From Planctomycetota bacterium (GTDB lineage Bacteria > Planctomycetota > UBA1135 > GCA-002686595), in NCBI GenBank assembly GCA_020638855.1, contig JACKHT010000011.1:40454-104453 (forward strand): a stretch of DNA of 64,000 nt. The letters run 5' to 3'. Position 1 is the first letter of the stretch. Each line of letters begins with the position of its first letter. Position numbers and translations under genes: made by a program. The notes beneath the pieces are model-generated. The model did no database searches and was not told the origin of the DNA. It saw nothing but the letters and a program-made list of their open reading frames with translations. Of this stretch, positions 51,320 through 59,982 are shown in pieces.

Positions 51320-51325
51320 TATACT
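51320..51325 (+). promoter_or_regulatory. -10-like TATACT before the VWA-protein ATG
   Basis: TATACT ends 10 bases before the ATG at 51336. TTGCGC 23 bases upstream is too distant to be a normal -35. Confidence 0.45.
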
Positions 51326-51335
51326 GCCCAAGCCC

Positions 51336-52898
51336 ATGAATGTCCGAATGTTGCTGCTGTGGTTGTGCGCCTGCCTCGCGTGGACGGGGGGTGGCCTGTT
51401 GTTGGTGGACCCTGCGGGCGCTGGAGCGGTTGCTTCGGCGTCGAAGGACGAAATCCCATCCAAGCTCCGAAGCGACCTTTTGAGTCGCTACGAAAAGGAC
51501 CGCCAGGGAGCGGTCAAAAAGCTGGCGGCGATCGGCACCGAAGAGGCCTGGGAACTGGTGATTGGGGCTTTGCAGGATGCCAAGGGGCAAGTCGCCGATG
51601 AGGCCCAACTGCAGTTGGCAAGCGACGCCTGTCCGGACAAGGTTTGGCAATCGTTGTTCGGCGCAGAAGGGCTCGGCAGCCGGGATGAATGGGTGGCGCT
51701 GCGGGCGGCGGAGATTCTTGGAATGCGTCGCGGCCCCGTGGATGCACAGCCTCTGATGGGGTGCCTGAGCAAGAAACGGCCCCTGCTGGCGCAGGCGGCT
51801 TTGCAGTCGATCGAACGCTTGCAGGCCCGGGGCGCCCTTGATTTCGGCAAAAATCCGGACAAGCAGCAGGCGCGGGCTGCCAAGGCCGTGGCTTCCTTGG
51901 TGGGAGCCGGTCCTGAGTTGTCGGCGCAAGCGATCGTGACCTTGGCGGAACTCGACGCGGAATCCGCGAGCAAAGTGGCCCGCCAAGCGAGTCGCAGCAA
52001 AGAGCCGCTCGAACGAGCAGCGGCCCTGTGCGCCCGTTGGCGCATCGAAGACGCGGGGGCCTTGCAATGGGCGATCGAGTGGAGCGCGGATCCCGACGCG
52101 GGGGTCCGCGGGGTGGCGGCGCGCACCCTGGAAGCCATCGGCACCAAGCCGGCCCTCTTGGCTTTGATCGCGCGGCTCGACGTGGAGCCCCGCGAAAAGC
52201 TGCTCTTGGAGTTGGTGCCCCGCTTGCAACGCATGACGGGTTTCAAGGCTGGGCGCCAGGGATCGGCGTGGGCGGCCTACGCCCAGGACCTACCGGACGA
52301 TTGGCGGGCGCAACCCAGTACCAGCAGCGAGGCCCAAAAGGAAGCAGCGGAAGGAGAGTCCATGGTGCAGGGCGCGGGGCTACCGACGTTTTCGGACCGC
52401 ATTGTGTACCTGTTCGACTTCTCGGGTTCGATTTGGAACGAAGTCCGGGATGGCAAGACCCGCAAGCAGTTGCTCGACCCGGTATTCCACCAGACCCTCG
52501 ATGCGCTGAAACCCGCCACGCGCTTCAACCTCGGGCCCTACACCGCCTCGGTCAAGCCGTGGCAGGAACGCTTGACCGATGCCGACGAACGCCGCGTCAA
52601 GGATGCGCATCGCTTCATCGAAGACATCAAGATCACCGGACCGGGGGATTTCTACGCAGCGGTGCAGTGGGCCAAGACCGATCCCGAAGTGGATACGATC
52701 TGCGTGCTGACCGATGGGGCACCGAGCGGGGGCCGGCGCTGGAACATGGAAGCCATGGCCCAGCGGTTGATCGATGAAAATCGTTTGCGCCCGATTCGCT
52801 ACGACGTGGTGTTGGTCGATTGTCCCAAGGGCCTGGCGCGGCATTGGCGCTATCTCGCCGAGTCCACTGGTGGCGTGGTACAGACGCTCGAGTTCTAG
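51336..52898 (+). CDS. Secreted HEAT-repeat protein with C-terminal von Willebrand factor A domain
   Basis: Signal peptide MNVRMLLLWLCACLAWTGGG, then ~300 residues of helical HEAT-like repeats (AAEILGMRRGPVDAQPLMGC, AARTLEAIGTKPALLALIARL). A VWA domain follows from ~residue 353: VYLFDFSGSIWNEV has the MIDAS DxSxS at Asp361-Ser365, and CVLTDGAPSGG supplies the later MIDAS Asp. A metal-dependent protein-binding role in the periplasm or at the surface is likely. 520 residues. ATG 51336 was chosen because the signal peptide begins there; an upstream start at 51282 lies in the promoter region. Confidence 0.85.
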   Translation: MNVRMLLLWLCACLAWTGGGLLLVDPAGAGAVASASKDEIPSKLRSDLLSRYEKDRQGAVKKLAAIGTEEAWELVIGALQDAKGQVADEAQLQLASDACPDKVWQSLFGAEGLGSRDEWVALRAAEILGMRRGPVDAQPLMGCLSKKRPLLAQAALQSIERLQARGALDFGKNPDKQQARAAKAVASLVGAGPELSAQAIVTLAELDAESASKVARQASRSKEPLERAAALCARWRIEDAGALQWAIEWSADPDAGVRGVAARTLEAIGTKPALLALIARLDVEPREKLLLELVPRLQRMTGFKAGRQGSAWAAYAQDLPDDWRAQPSTSSEAQKEAAEGESMVQGAGLPTFSDRIVYLFDFSGSIWNEVRDGKTRKQLLDPVFHQTLDALKPATRFNLGPYTASVKPWQERLTDADERRVKDAHRFIEDIKITGPGDFYAAVQWAKTDPEVDTICVLTDGAPSGGRRWNMEAMAQRLIDENRLRPIRYDVVLVDCPKGLARHWRYLAESTGGVVQTLEF

Positions 52899-53010
52899 TA
52901 CCGCCCAAGCACTGTGCCCGCGTCTGCTGACACTGAGTGGTGCGGGGATCCGCGTGGCTAGCAGCCTCTTGTCCGAGCTAGGGGACCTCGACATTCGGGC
53001 CGACGGGCCT

Positions 53011-54447
53011 TCAGGGTTTGCGGTACAGTCGGAACTGAAACCGCCCGCGCGACTTGGCGGCGCGGGAGAAGGCCATGCCTGCAAAACGGGCTCCGCTGCG
53101 CAGGATTTTGCCCTTGGCCCCGCGGAAGTTGCGGGTGCGGAACTCGACTTCGTCGGGTTCGGGGGTCGCTTGCAAGCCCAAATGACCCGTGGACTGCAAA
53201 CCTGCAGCTTGGGCTTCGCGCTCGACTTGACCCGGGGCTAGGGCCCGGAAGGGGCCCACGTTGGGGTCGGGCGCCAGGACGTATTCGACGCCTTTGGGAC
53301 CCGCACGTCGGGCCCGCATGCGCTCGGTCCAATGGTGGAACGATCGGTCGGAGACAAAGCCCAAGAACAAAAGGCCGCCTGGTTTGAGCCAAGCATGCAT
53401 GGCCTTCCATAGTTCGATCCGATCGGCAGCGCGGAGTCCTTCCAGGCGGAACAAACACGAGACCACGTCGTAGGTGCCGGGTTCTGGGGCCCTGAAGTTC
53501 GCACTGGGGTGGGGCCACGCGAAACCCTGTCCCTTGGGAAACGCTCGTTCGGCGCACCATGTGGCTACCTCGGCGGTGCGCTCGACCACATCGAAGGCGT
53601 ACCCGCGGCGTTTCTGGCTCAGCGCCTCGGTCAGGATGCCCGTGCATGGGAGCACATCGAGCCAGCGGGGCTTGGATCCCTCGGGCGCGGTGGATTCGGC
53701 GGGGACCAACGCATCGAGTGCGGCCTCCAGAGCTCGCCGCTCCCAGGGGCGCGGTTTGTTGTGGCGCAGCCCGTTGAGGACCCGGGCGCGTTGGTAGATC
53801 GCGAGCAATTCGGGATCCCAAACCTCGGGATCGATCGAGGAGGGGATCGGTTTGCCCGAGTAGTGGTTGTAGTGGGTGACCTGCTCGAGCGGGCGTCGCT
53901 TGGGACCGCGTTTGGGCCGGATCTTGGGGTAACCCAGGGCCAACACGGCCACGACCATCCGGTCATGGGGCAAGCCCACCATTTGGCGTACCTGATCCCC
54001 GTCGCCGGTTTGGGTGATCCAAAACGTTCCGAGGCCGAGGGCTTCCGCTGCCAGGCTCATGTTTTGGATCAGGGCGCTGGCGCTTTGGATGTTGGCGAAG
54101 TTCTCCTCGGAGAAATCCCGGCCATAGGCGACCACGATGTTGACCGGAGCATTGCCCATCTGCGCAGACAAGGCCGCCAAGGCGGCGTTGAGCGCGGGAT
54201 CGTCCACGGCGACCAGATCCCACATCTGGTAGTTGCACGAACTGGGGGCCCAAATGCCCGCATGCAGCACCTGGTCGATCAGTTGGCGCGGGACTGGTTC
54301 CGACTCGAACTTGCGAATCGAACGCCGACGATAGAGCACATCCCAAAACCCAGCCTGCGGCAAGGGATCGAGCGGATGCCAAGAGCCGTCATCGGGCCCC
54401 GATCCGCCGCGGAAGGGTTCCGCTTCGTTGTCCGCAGCCGAGCTCAC
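53011..54447 (-). CDS. Nitroreductase fused to a C-terminal SAM-methyltransferase-like domain
   Basis: N-terminal half (about 30-215) is a nitroreductase: YRRRSIRKFESEPVPRQLID (FMN site), APSSCNYQMWDLVAV, NMSLAAEALGLGTFWI and LALGYPKIRPKRGPKRRPL. The C-terminal half (about 255-478) looks like a Rossmann methyltransferase: LDVLPCTGILTEALSQ as motif I (degenerate; VPCGTG expected), YAFDVVERTAEVA, YDVVSCLFRLEGL and WLKPGGLLFLGFVSDR. Fusion of the two is unusual. GTG at 54447 overlaps the upstream stop as GTGA and is preferred over ATG 54477, which would overlap by 34 bases. Reaction and substrate unknown. Confidence 0.8.
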   Translation of the reverse strand: MSSAADNEAEPFRGGSGPDDGSWHPLDPLPQAGFWDVLYRRRSIRKFESEPVPRQLIDQVLHAGIWAPSSCNYQMWDLVAVDDPALNAALAALSAQMGNAPVNIVVAYGRDFSEENFANIQSASALIQNMSLAAEALGLGTFWITQTGDGDQVRQMVGLPHDRMVVAVLALGYPKIRPKRGPKRRPLEQVTHYNHYSGKPIPSSIDPEVWDPELLAIYQRARVLNGLRHNKPRPWERRALEAALDALVPAESTAPEGSKPRWLDVLPCTGILTEALSQKRRGYAFDVVERTAEVATWCAERAFPKGQGFAWPHPSANFRAPEPGTYDVVSCLFRLEGLRAADRIELWKAMHAWLKPGGLLFLGFVSDRSFHHWTERMRARRAGPKGVEYVLAPDPNVGPFRALAPGQVEREAQAAGLQSTGHLGLQATPEPDEVEFRTRNFRGAKGKILRSGARFAGMAFSRAAKSRGRFQFRLYRKP

Positions 54448-55115
54448 TGGTACCGCTTGCCCTGGTAGTCGATCCAACCGCCTGGCTTGGCTTGGGTCGG
54501 GTAGTCGGCACGGTGTGTGAAGTGGATCACGCCCCCCTTCTCGTTGTACTCGTAGCGGCCCTGAAGCTGGATGGAATCGCCCTTCTTGAGCCCATCCAGG
54601 TACGGGGCATCGTCGATGTTGTGCGAGACTTTGACGGTCAAGTCAGGAGCCAACTGGAGCAAGAAATTCTGATGGCGTGGTTCGTAGTTGTCATCCGGCA
54701 GGACGAACACAACCTTGCCCTGGGTCTTGACCCAGACGCTCGACTGCTGGGCTTGGAAGCACTTGCGAACCTGGGCCACTCCGTCGTCCGTCTGGGCGGC
54801 GGGCTTCGGATCCCCGGGCTTGGTTTCGCGGGAGGGGACCTCTTCCGCTCGGGAAGTCGGTTTGGGTTGGGGAGCTGCGGACTTGCTCGTGTCCGATTTG
54901 GCCGGGGCTTGGCCAGCCGCATCGCGGGCCTCCGCTTTGGGGTCCGCGGGTGCCTCTACCGTGGTTGCGCCAGCCGGTGAGGTGTCTTGCGTTAGCTTGG
55001 AAAGGACGTCGATCCCCGTGAACTTCTGGATCACATAGGCCAAGCCCAACGCGACGACCAGGGCGACGCCCTTCAGCCCGCTACTCACTCCGCCCGCTGC
55101 CTTTTCCGTGCTCAT
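54444..55115 (-). CDS. DUF3465-domain protein, membrane-anchored
   Basis: N-terminal transmembrane segment (GVALVVALGLAYVIQKFTG), then a ~75-residue Ala/Pro/Lys-rich linker, then a C-terminal OB-like DUF3465 domain with VVFVLPDDNYEPRHQNFLL and the closing GGWIDYQGKRYQ. DUF3465 proteins have no established function; the fold resembles nucleic-acid-binding or SH3/OB barrels. 223 residues. The stop overlaps the GTG of the nitroreductase fusion (GTGA), implying translational coupling. TAACCT lies 10 bases before the ATG. Confidence 0.8.
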   Translation of the reverse strand: MSTEKAAGGVSSGLKGVALVVALGLAYVIQKFTGIDVLSKLTQDTSPAGATTVEAPADPKAEARDAAGQAPAKSDTSKSAAPQPKPTSRAEEVPSRETKPGDPKPAAQTDDGVAQVRKCFQAQQSSVWVKTQGKVVFVLPDDNYEPRHQNFLLQLAPDLTVKVSHNIDDAPYLDGLKKGDSIQLQGRYEYNEKGGVIHFTHRADYPTQAKPGGWIDYQGKRYQ

Positions 55116-55125
55116 GGTGGAGGAC

Positions 55126-55131
55126 AGGTTA
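55126..55131 (-). promoter_or_regulatory. -10-like TAACCT before the DUF3465 ATG
   Basis: Minus-strand TAACCT, 10 bases before the start codon at 55115. Confidence 0.4.
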
Positions 55132-55303
55132 GCCCAGCTCCCCCGCTCCGGCAGCATTCCAGCCTGGGAAAGTGGCTTCCGACCCACGAGCCACCGACCG
55201 TGGATGCGCGTTCCAGCGGCCCCTTGGGTCCACCCAAGGGCCGGCTTGGTGCAGGAGCGGTAAGGGTCGGGCGCGGATGCGTGACCTGCCGAACGGGCTC
55301 GCG

Positions 55304-55309
55304 TAGGAT
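55304..55309 (+). promoter_or_regulatory. -10-like TAGGAT before the MORN-lipoprotein ATG
   Basis: TAGGAT ends 8 bases before the ATG at 55318. Confidence 0.4.
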
Positions 55310-55317
55310 GGCCTTGC

Positions 55318-55941
55318 ATGGCTCGTTTGCGTCACGTTGGGATTCTCTTGCTGGGGCTGGCTCCCTGGGTGCTAGGTGCATGCGCCTTGCTACCGGTGAC
55401 CAAGAACGCCGCTTTGCCCGCACCACTCAAGCCGACTCCTGGGCCCGGGGTTCGCGAGGTACGCAACTCCGAGGGGCAAGTCACCGTACGCGAAGAGTAC
55501 TTGGTGGACGAGGCGGGCAAGGTTTGGCGCCACGGCACTGAGTGGACCTTCTGGCCCGATGGCACGCTCAAGTCCGAACGCAATTTCGACCACAGCGAGC
55601 CGGTTGGGGAATGGAAGACCTATTGGCCGGACGGGTCGCTTCGCTCGGACTACCGCATCGATCCGTGGCAACCCACTCGGATGGTCTACTACCATCCGGG
55701 TGGTGCCAAAGCCTCCGAGGGCTTGGCCCAGGCCGGGCGCCGCGAGGGACCCTGGACCTACTGGTACTCCAACGGGGTCGTTTCCGAAGAAGGGCCTTAC
55801 GCCGAAGGAGAAAGAAACGGAGTTTGGCGCACCTACGACGAGGCGGGCAGGCTCTTGAGCGAAGGAACCTATGCCTTCGGCGCCAAGGTTGGGTCCTGGA
55901 CCTACTCGGACTCGCCTTCGGCGTCGCCTGCGCGGGATTGA
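55318..55941 (+). CDS. Lipoprotein with MORN-variant repeats
   Basis: Lipobox WVLGAC at residue 21. Residues 60-200 hold tandem MORN-variant units recognisable as GxWxxYxxxGxLxxExxY: WTFWPDGTLKSERNF, WKTYWPDGSLRSDYRI, WTYWYSNGVVSEEGPY, WRTYDEAGRLLSEGTY and a final WTYSD. Such repeats form beta hairpins and are common in exported proteins of unknown role. 207 residues. Its 3' end overlaps the 3' end of the convergent SPFH gene by 40 bases. Confidence 0.85.
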   Translation: MARLRHVGILLLGLAPWVLGACALLPVTKNAALPAPLKPTPGPGVREVRNSEGQVTVREEYLVDEAGKVWRHGTEWTFWPDGTLKSERNFDHSEPVGEWKTYWPDGSLRSDYRIDPWQPTRMVYYHPGGAKASEGLAQAGRREGPWTYWYSNGVVSEEGPYAEGERNGVWRTYDEAGRLLSEGTYAFGAKVGSWTYSDSPSASPARD

Positions 55942-56756
55942 AGCGCGGCGCGCCGAAGCGCGCGTTGGGCGCGCAGGACTCGGGTTTTGGCAAGCGCCAC
56001 GCGGATGCCGCGCTGGGTGCGGGAAACCGGGAAACGCCGAGTTCCCACCAGAGCCAGGGCCCGGGCCGAACCATGGCCTTGGGCCCGGAAGCCGTCGTAG
56101 CGCAGCTGGCGCTCGGCGATGCGCTGCGCGAGTTGGGTGATGCGTAGGGTGTGCGCCGAAGGGGAAAGGGTGGGGAAGCCGGCCTTGTCCACAGTCACGC
56201 CCCAATCCACCAAACGCGCGGTCAGGTTGGCTTGCAAGGCGGCGGAAAGTGCATCGGTCGCGCGGATCGAATGGGCATCGGTGTCGCGCAGGACCTCTTG
56301 GACCCCGAGGGTCAGCATCTGCAGCATGCCCTCTTGCAGGTTGTCGATCTCGATCACGGCCTTGCGCACATCGTGGATGTGGTAGACCAAGTTCGCGTCG
56401 GCTTCGTACACCAAACCATCGCGGTTCACGATGCGTTGGCTGGGCAGGTCCATGGTCCGCGAACGGATGGGAACCACTTTGACCTGTTGGAAGAACGGGA
56501 TCAGCGGCCGGAACCCGTGGTCCAGCACCTTGGTGGCGCGCCCAAAGTGGAACAAAAGCCCCGCGTGGCCGGTCTGTATCTGGATCCCCATGGCGCGAAC
56601 CAAGGCCGCCACCGAGGCGAACAGGATCACCATCAGCTGGTCGGAGGACTCCTCCAGGATCTTTTCGATGGCCTTGCGCCAAGCCGGCCTGGGCTTGGGG
56701 GCTTCCAGCGCGGGGGGGCGGGAGTAGGTGCCGCTGCGGGGAGACCTGGGTCTCAT
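55902..56756 (-). CDS. SPFH/band-7 domain protein (second of a tandem pair)
   Basis: Stomatin/prohibitin-type protein. A membrane-associating hydrophobic stretch QLMVILFASVAALVRAMGI (40-58) precedes the SPFH domain: GHAGLLFHFGRATKVLDHG, IPFFQQVKVVPIRSRTMD, DGLVYEADANLVYHIHDVRK. The C-terminus is strongly basic and Arg/Ala-rich. 284 residues. The ATG overlaps the stop of the upstream SPFH gene as ATGA, so both are made together and probably form a hetero-oligomer. Function beyond membrane scaffolding is not inferable. Confidence 0.85.
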   Translation of the reverse strand: MRPRSPRSGTYSRPPALEAPKPRPAWRKAIEKILEESSDQLMVILFASVAALVRAMGIQIQTGHAGLLFHFGRATKVLDHGFRPLIPFFQQVKVVPIRSRTMDLPSQRIVNRDGLVYEADANLVYHIHDVRKAVIEIDNLQEGMLQMLTLGVQEVLRDTDAHSIRATDALSAALQANLTARLVDWGVTVDKAGFPTLSPSAHTLRITQLAQRIAERQLRYDGFRAQGHGSARALALVGTRRFPVSRTQRGIRVALAKTRVLRAQRALRRAALQSRAGDAEGESE

Positions 56757-57406
56757 AGGGTGTATTCGCTAGGTCCGGTCAATGCTTCCGGAGGCGAGTC
56801 GGGGTGCACGGAAACGACGGCGCCCGAAATCAGTGCAACCGCAGCCTCTTCAGAAAGCCCCTCGCCGCGCAGTCTTCGGAACAAAGACTCCTTTTCTAGC
56901 GCGAGCATCTCGAGTTGGGTGATTTCGAGCGAGGTGGGCGATGGGGAGAGGTTCGAAAAACCGAATTGCAGCACCCGCACTCCCCATTGGTCCTCCACAT
57001 CGCGCAGTTTTTCGCGCACCGTGGCGCACATGACATCCACGTGGGTCACCGAATGACGATCCTGACTCGAGACCACCTCTTGGACGGCAATCACCACGCG
57101 GTTCTGCAGGCCGCTGACCAAGTCATCGACCTCGATCAGGGCCTTGCGCAGGTTGACGATTTGGTAGACCAGCTTGCAGTCGACTTCGTAGACCAAGTTG
57201 TCGCGCAGCTGGATGACCTGAGGATTCAGGTCGAGGGTGGTGTGCTTGGTTTCTTCGACCCGAAAGGTCTGGATCAGCGGTACTTTGAAGTGGATTCCGG
57301 GACCCACCACAGCCCGCGCCCGTCCGAGCGTGAAGCGTAGGGCGTGTTGTCCGTCGTTGACGATGGTGAAGAGTCCGGTGAGGGCGCCGAAGAGGTCGAG
57401 GGCCAT
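56753..57406 (-). CDS. SPFH/band-7 domain protein (first of a tandem pair)
   Basis: Short SPFH protein of 217 residues: FTLGRARAVVGPGIHFKVPL and the strands LRDNLVYEVDCKLVYQIVNL align with its downstream neighbour, including the shared pattern xRKAxIExDxL(Q/V). It has only a weak N-terminal hydrophobic stretch (ALDLFGALTGLFTIV). ATG 57406 is preferred to 57607, since the upstream residues run antisense into the HMG-CoA reductase gene. Coupled by ATGA to the second SPFH gene; divergent from HMG-CoA reductase with a 128-bp shared upstream region. Confidence 0.83.
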   Translation of the reverse strand: MALDLFGALTGLFTIVNDGQHALRFTLGRARAVVGPGIHFKVPLIQTFRVEETKHTTLDLNPQVIQLRDNLVYEVDCKLVYQIVNLRKALIEVDDLVSGLQNRVVIAVQEVVSSQDRHSVTHVDVMCATVREKLRDVEDQWGVRVLQFGFSNLSPSPTSLEITQLEMLALEKESLFRRLRGEGLSEEAAVALISGAVVSVHPDSPPEALTGPSEYTL

Positions 57407-57534
57407 AGGGAGGGGGCTGGGAAGATCGGAGGGTTTTGTGGCCTTTCGCCGCGAGCTTGCCCAATGTAGCTTGGTCCCGACGCATTTTGGACCCTTAGCC
57501 TTGGGAACCACCCAGGCACATCCAACCGCACCCA

Positions 57535-58737
57535 ATGCACCAACCCACTTCGCCCGAACCTCGCTTGCCGCGCATTCCCCGGGATCGTTCGGACGACTAC
57601 GACCCAAAAATCGTCGCCCGGCGTAGGGCCCTGTGCGAAGGAGCCGCAGGGCGAGACCTCTTGCACATGGCGGGCAAGCCCCTGGCCCCAGCCGAAGCGC
57701 GCGGCAACGTCGAAAACTTGATCGGCTTCATGCAGATCCCGCTGGGCATGGCCGGGCCGCTGTGCGTCCACACCAGTTCGGGTTGGCGGGAGGTGTACGT
57801 GCCCATGGCCACCAGCGAAGGCGCCATGGTCGCCTCCTACTCGCGCGGCATGCGCTTGCTCAAGGATGCCGGGGGCGCCCGGGCCCGGGTATTGACCGAA
57901 GGCCTCTCGCAGCATCCGATGTTGCTCTACGCCGACGGAGCCACCGCGCAGCGCGGCGGGGAATGGGCTCGCCACCAGTACGCAGAATTGGCGGAAATCG
58001 TCGTGGGGCTGAGCCAGCATGGCCGGCTGCGGCAGATCGTTCCCCAGGTGATCGGGAGGCGGCTGATCTTGCGCCTCGTGTTCGAGACCGGGGATGCGAT
58101 CGGAATCAACATGGCCTCACTGGCGGCCGACCGCATCGCGCGGCGGGTGATGGAGCAAACGTCGGCTGAGCAATACTTCGTGCATGGCCAAGATGTGGAG
58201 AAGCGCGCCAATGCCCGGGCCCAGGTCGAGGGGCGTGGTCGCTACACCCTGGCGGAAATCACCATCCCCCGCGATGTGCTGGAGGGGGTCATGCGCGTGA
58301 CGCCCGAGCAAATGGTCGACATCCACCGCAGCTATTGCGTGGGGTTCGCCCAGCTTGGAACCCAGAACTGGGCGGTGCAGATCGCCAATGGGTTGGCGGC
58401 GGTGTTCTTGGCCTGCGGTCAAGACGTGGCCTATCTGACCGAGAGCGCGACCGGCTGGCTCGATCTCGAAGTCGATACCCGGGGCAACCTGTACGCCGCC
58501 TTGACCTTGCCTTCGTTGATCGTTGGCACGGTGGGGGGCGGGACCGGATTGTCCTCGGCCAGCGAGTGTTTGGACATCCTGGGCTGTCGGGGCGCGGGCA
58601 AGGTCCAGATCTTCGCCGAGCTTCTGGCCGCGACGGCCTTGGCGGGGGACCTCTCGTTGATGGCGGCGTTTTGTGCCCATGAATTCGTCGCCGCCCACGA
58701 GGCTTTGGGCCGCAACCGCCCGGGAGGCCAAGCATGA
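57535..58737 (+). CDS. Hydroxymethylglutaryl-CoA reductase
   Basis: Reduces HMG-CoA to mevalonate. The catalytic residues by homology are present: Glu95 in MATSEGAMVAS, Lys223 in VEKRANARAQVEGRGR, Asp297 in CGQDVAY and His388 in FVAAHEALGRN. Substrate motifs ENLIGFMQIPLGMAGPL, GDAIGINMAS and GTVGGGTGL are intact. 400 residues, without a membrane anchor. The Asp-Lys-Lys of well-known enzymes is Glu-Lys-Arg here, a divergent variant. No other mevalonate-pathway gene is nearby. The next gene starts inside its stop (ATGA). Confidence 0.9.
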   Translation: MHQPTSPEPRLPRIPRDRSDDYDPKIVARRRALCEGAAGRDLLHMAGKPLAPAEARGNVENLIGFMQIPLGMAGPLCVHTSSGWREVYVPMATSEGAMVASYSRGMRLLKDAGGARARVLTEGLSQHPMLLYADGATAQRGGEWARHQYAELAEIVVGLSQHGRLRQIVPQVIGRRLILRLVFETGDAIGINMASLAADRIARRVMEQTSAEQYFVHGQDVEKRANARAQVEGRGRYTLAEITIPRDVLEGVMRVTPEQMVDIHRSYCVGFAQLGTQNWAVQIANGLAAVFLACGQDVAYLTESATGWLDLEVDTRGNLYAALTLPSLIVGTVGGGTGLSSASECLDILGCRGAGKVQIFAELLAATALAGDLSLMAAFCAHEFVAAHEALGRNRPGGQA

Positions 58738-59711
58738 AGGCTCGTTCTTCCGCTCCGCTGCCCCGCCCCGAGTGGTGGGTGCTGCTCTTGCTCACGCTGG
58801 TGGTGGCCGTGGTCGTCGGGCACCTGTGGGTCTTCCATGGACCCAACCGGGAGCTCGCGCTTTGGCTGTACAAGAGCGGGCGCTTCCAGGCGGTGATCGC
58901 GGCCGGGGTGCTTGGGCTGGCGGGCATCGTGACCGGGTTGTTGCGACCTCCGCTGGTCAACCCCTGGCGCTTGGTAGGGCTTGCCAGCGTGCTGTTCGTG
59001 GTTTTTTCCGCTCCCGTTCCCTACGCCTACCCGTCTTCGCACCGGGATCACCCCAGCGAAGTGACCTTGGCCATGCCGGTGGCCGGATCGTGGCGCGTGC
59101 TTTCGGGCGGGCGCACGTCGCACAACGCGCTCAGCCTGGAGCCCGATCGGTGCCATGGTTTGCTGCTCGCGCGGGAGGAACATGGCACCCGCTGGCGAAC
59201 CGAGCAGCCCGAACACGTCGAGCCGGCCGAATCTTGGACCTTTGGGAGCGAACTGTTTGCCCCCGCCCCTGGCCTGGTGGTGGCTGTCCAGGACGGGGAG
59301 CCCGACCGTTCGTTCGAATTGCGGGTCGAAGAAGCCAGCAGCCGGGGCAACCACATCGTGCTGCAATTGAGCGATGGGGCCTACTTGGTGCTGGCCCACC
59401 TCTTGCAGGGGTCCGTTCGTGTCCAGGTGGGCGACCAGGTCGAGGTCGGGCAGCCGATCGCCCAAGTGGGGTCCTCGGGCCGGGGGATCCCCTTGACCGA
59501 GCCCCATTTGGACCTGCACCTGTCCACCCTCCCCGGGGCGGGCCAAGGGGAGGGAATTCCCTTTCGAATCGGGGGCTATCGGCTGGAAGGGGTGGTCCAG
59601 CCCGCTGGAGAGCCCCGCGGGGGCCTGGGGGTCGGGGACTCCGCCCACGGGGATCTGCTCGAGGCCATTCCATTCCCAGGCCAGGCAGCCCAAGACCCCG
59701 AAGTCCGTTGA
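58734..59711 (+). CDS. Membrane-anchored M23-like (LytM) peptidase
   Basis: Three N-terminal hydrophobic segments within the first ~95 residues, then an extracytoplasmic M23-type domain: SHNALSLEPD resembles the HxxxxxxxD zinc site, and EPHLDLHLS gives the HxH-type site, with GNHIVLQLSDGAYLVLAHL and QVGDQVEVGQPIAQVGSSG between. HLDLH in place of HLHFH could weaken zinc binding. Members cut peptidoglycan or act as regulators of cell-wall enzymes. 325 residues. ATG overlaps the HMG-CoA reductase stop (ATGA), implying coupling. Confidence 0.8.
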   Translation: MKARSSAPLPRPEWWVLLLLTLVVAVVVGHLWVFHGPNRELALWLYKSGRFQAVIAAGVLGLAGIVTGLLRPPLVNPWRLVGLASVLFVVFSAPVPYAYPSSHRDHPSEVTLAMPVAGSWRVLSGGRTSHNALSLEPDRCHGLLLAREEHGTRWRTEQPEHVEPAESWTFGSELFAPAPGLVVAVQDGEPDRSFELRVEEASSRGNHIVLQLSDGAYLVLAHLLQGSVRVQVGDQVEVGQPIAQVGSSGRGIPLTEPHLDLHLSTLPGAGQGEGIPFRIGGYRLEGVVQPAGEPRGGLGVGDSAHGDLLEAIPFPGQAAQDPEVR

Positions 59712-59982
59712 TGGCAACGGCTTGGCGATAGGCCGGAGCGAATCCGCCTCGTTGGGGGACGCGGGTGCCAACCCGCCGGCCCCTCTGGGCTTGACCTTGA
59801 GCCCGCGGTCCTTATGCTTGTCGGGCCCAGAAGCGTCCGAAGGACGCCAATTGGGCTCTAGCAAGGCGTTCCATTCCCACTTGAATTGGGAAGGAACGCT
59901 GTATGCATCTACGCGGCCGGCGGCCTAAGCCCCGAGTACACCGCATCGCCCCATTCTACGACCTATCCAACGGCTGCCAGAC
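59712..59982 (+). promoter_or_regulatory. fusA upstream region with three successive hairpins
   Basis: No gene. Three stem-loops: GCGGGT/ACCCGC at 59761-59776; GCGTCC/GGACGC at 59833-59847; and a long one at 59866-59899 with arms GCGTTCC-A-TTCCCA and TGGGAA-GGAACGC (13 bp, one bulge). The last ends 83 bases before the fusA ATG. They may be terminators of the M23 gene, a structured fusA leader, or protein-binding sites. Confidence 0.5.
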
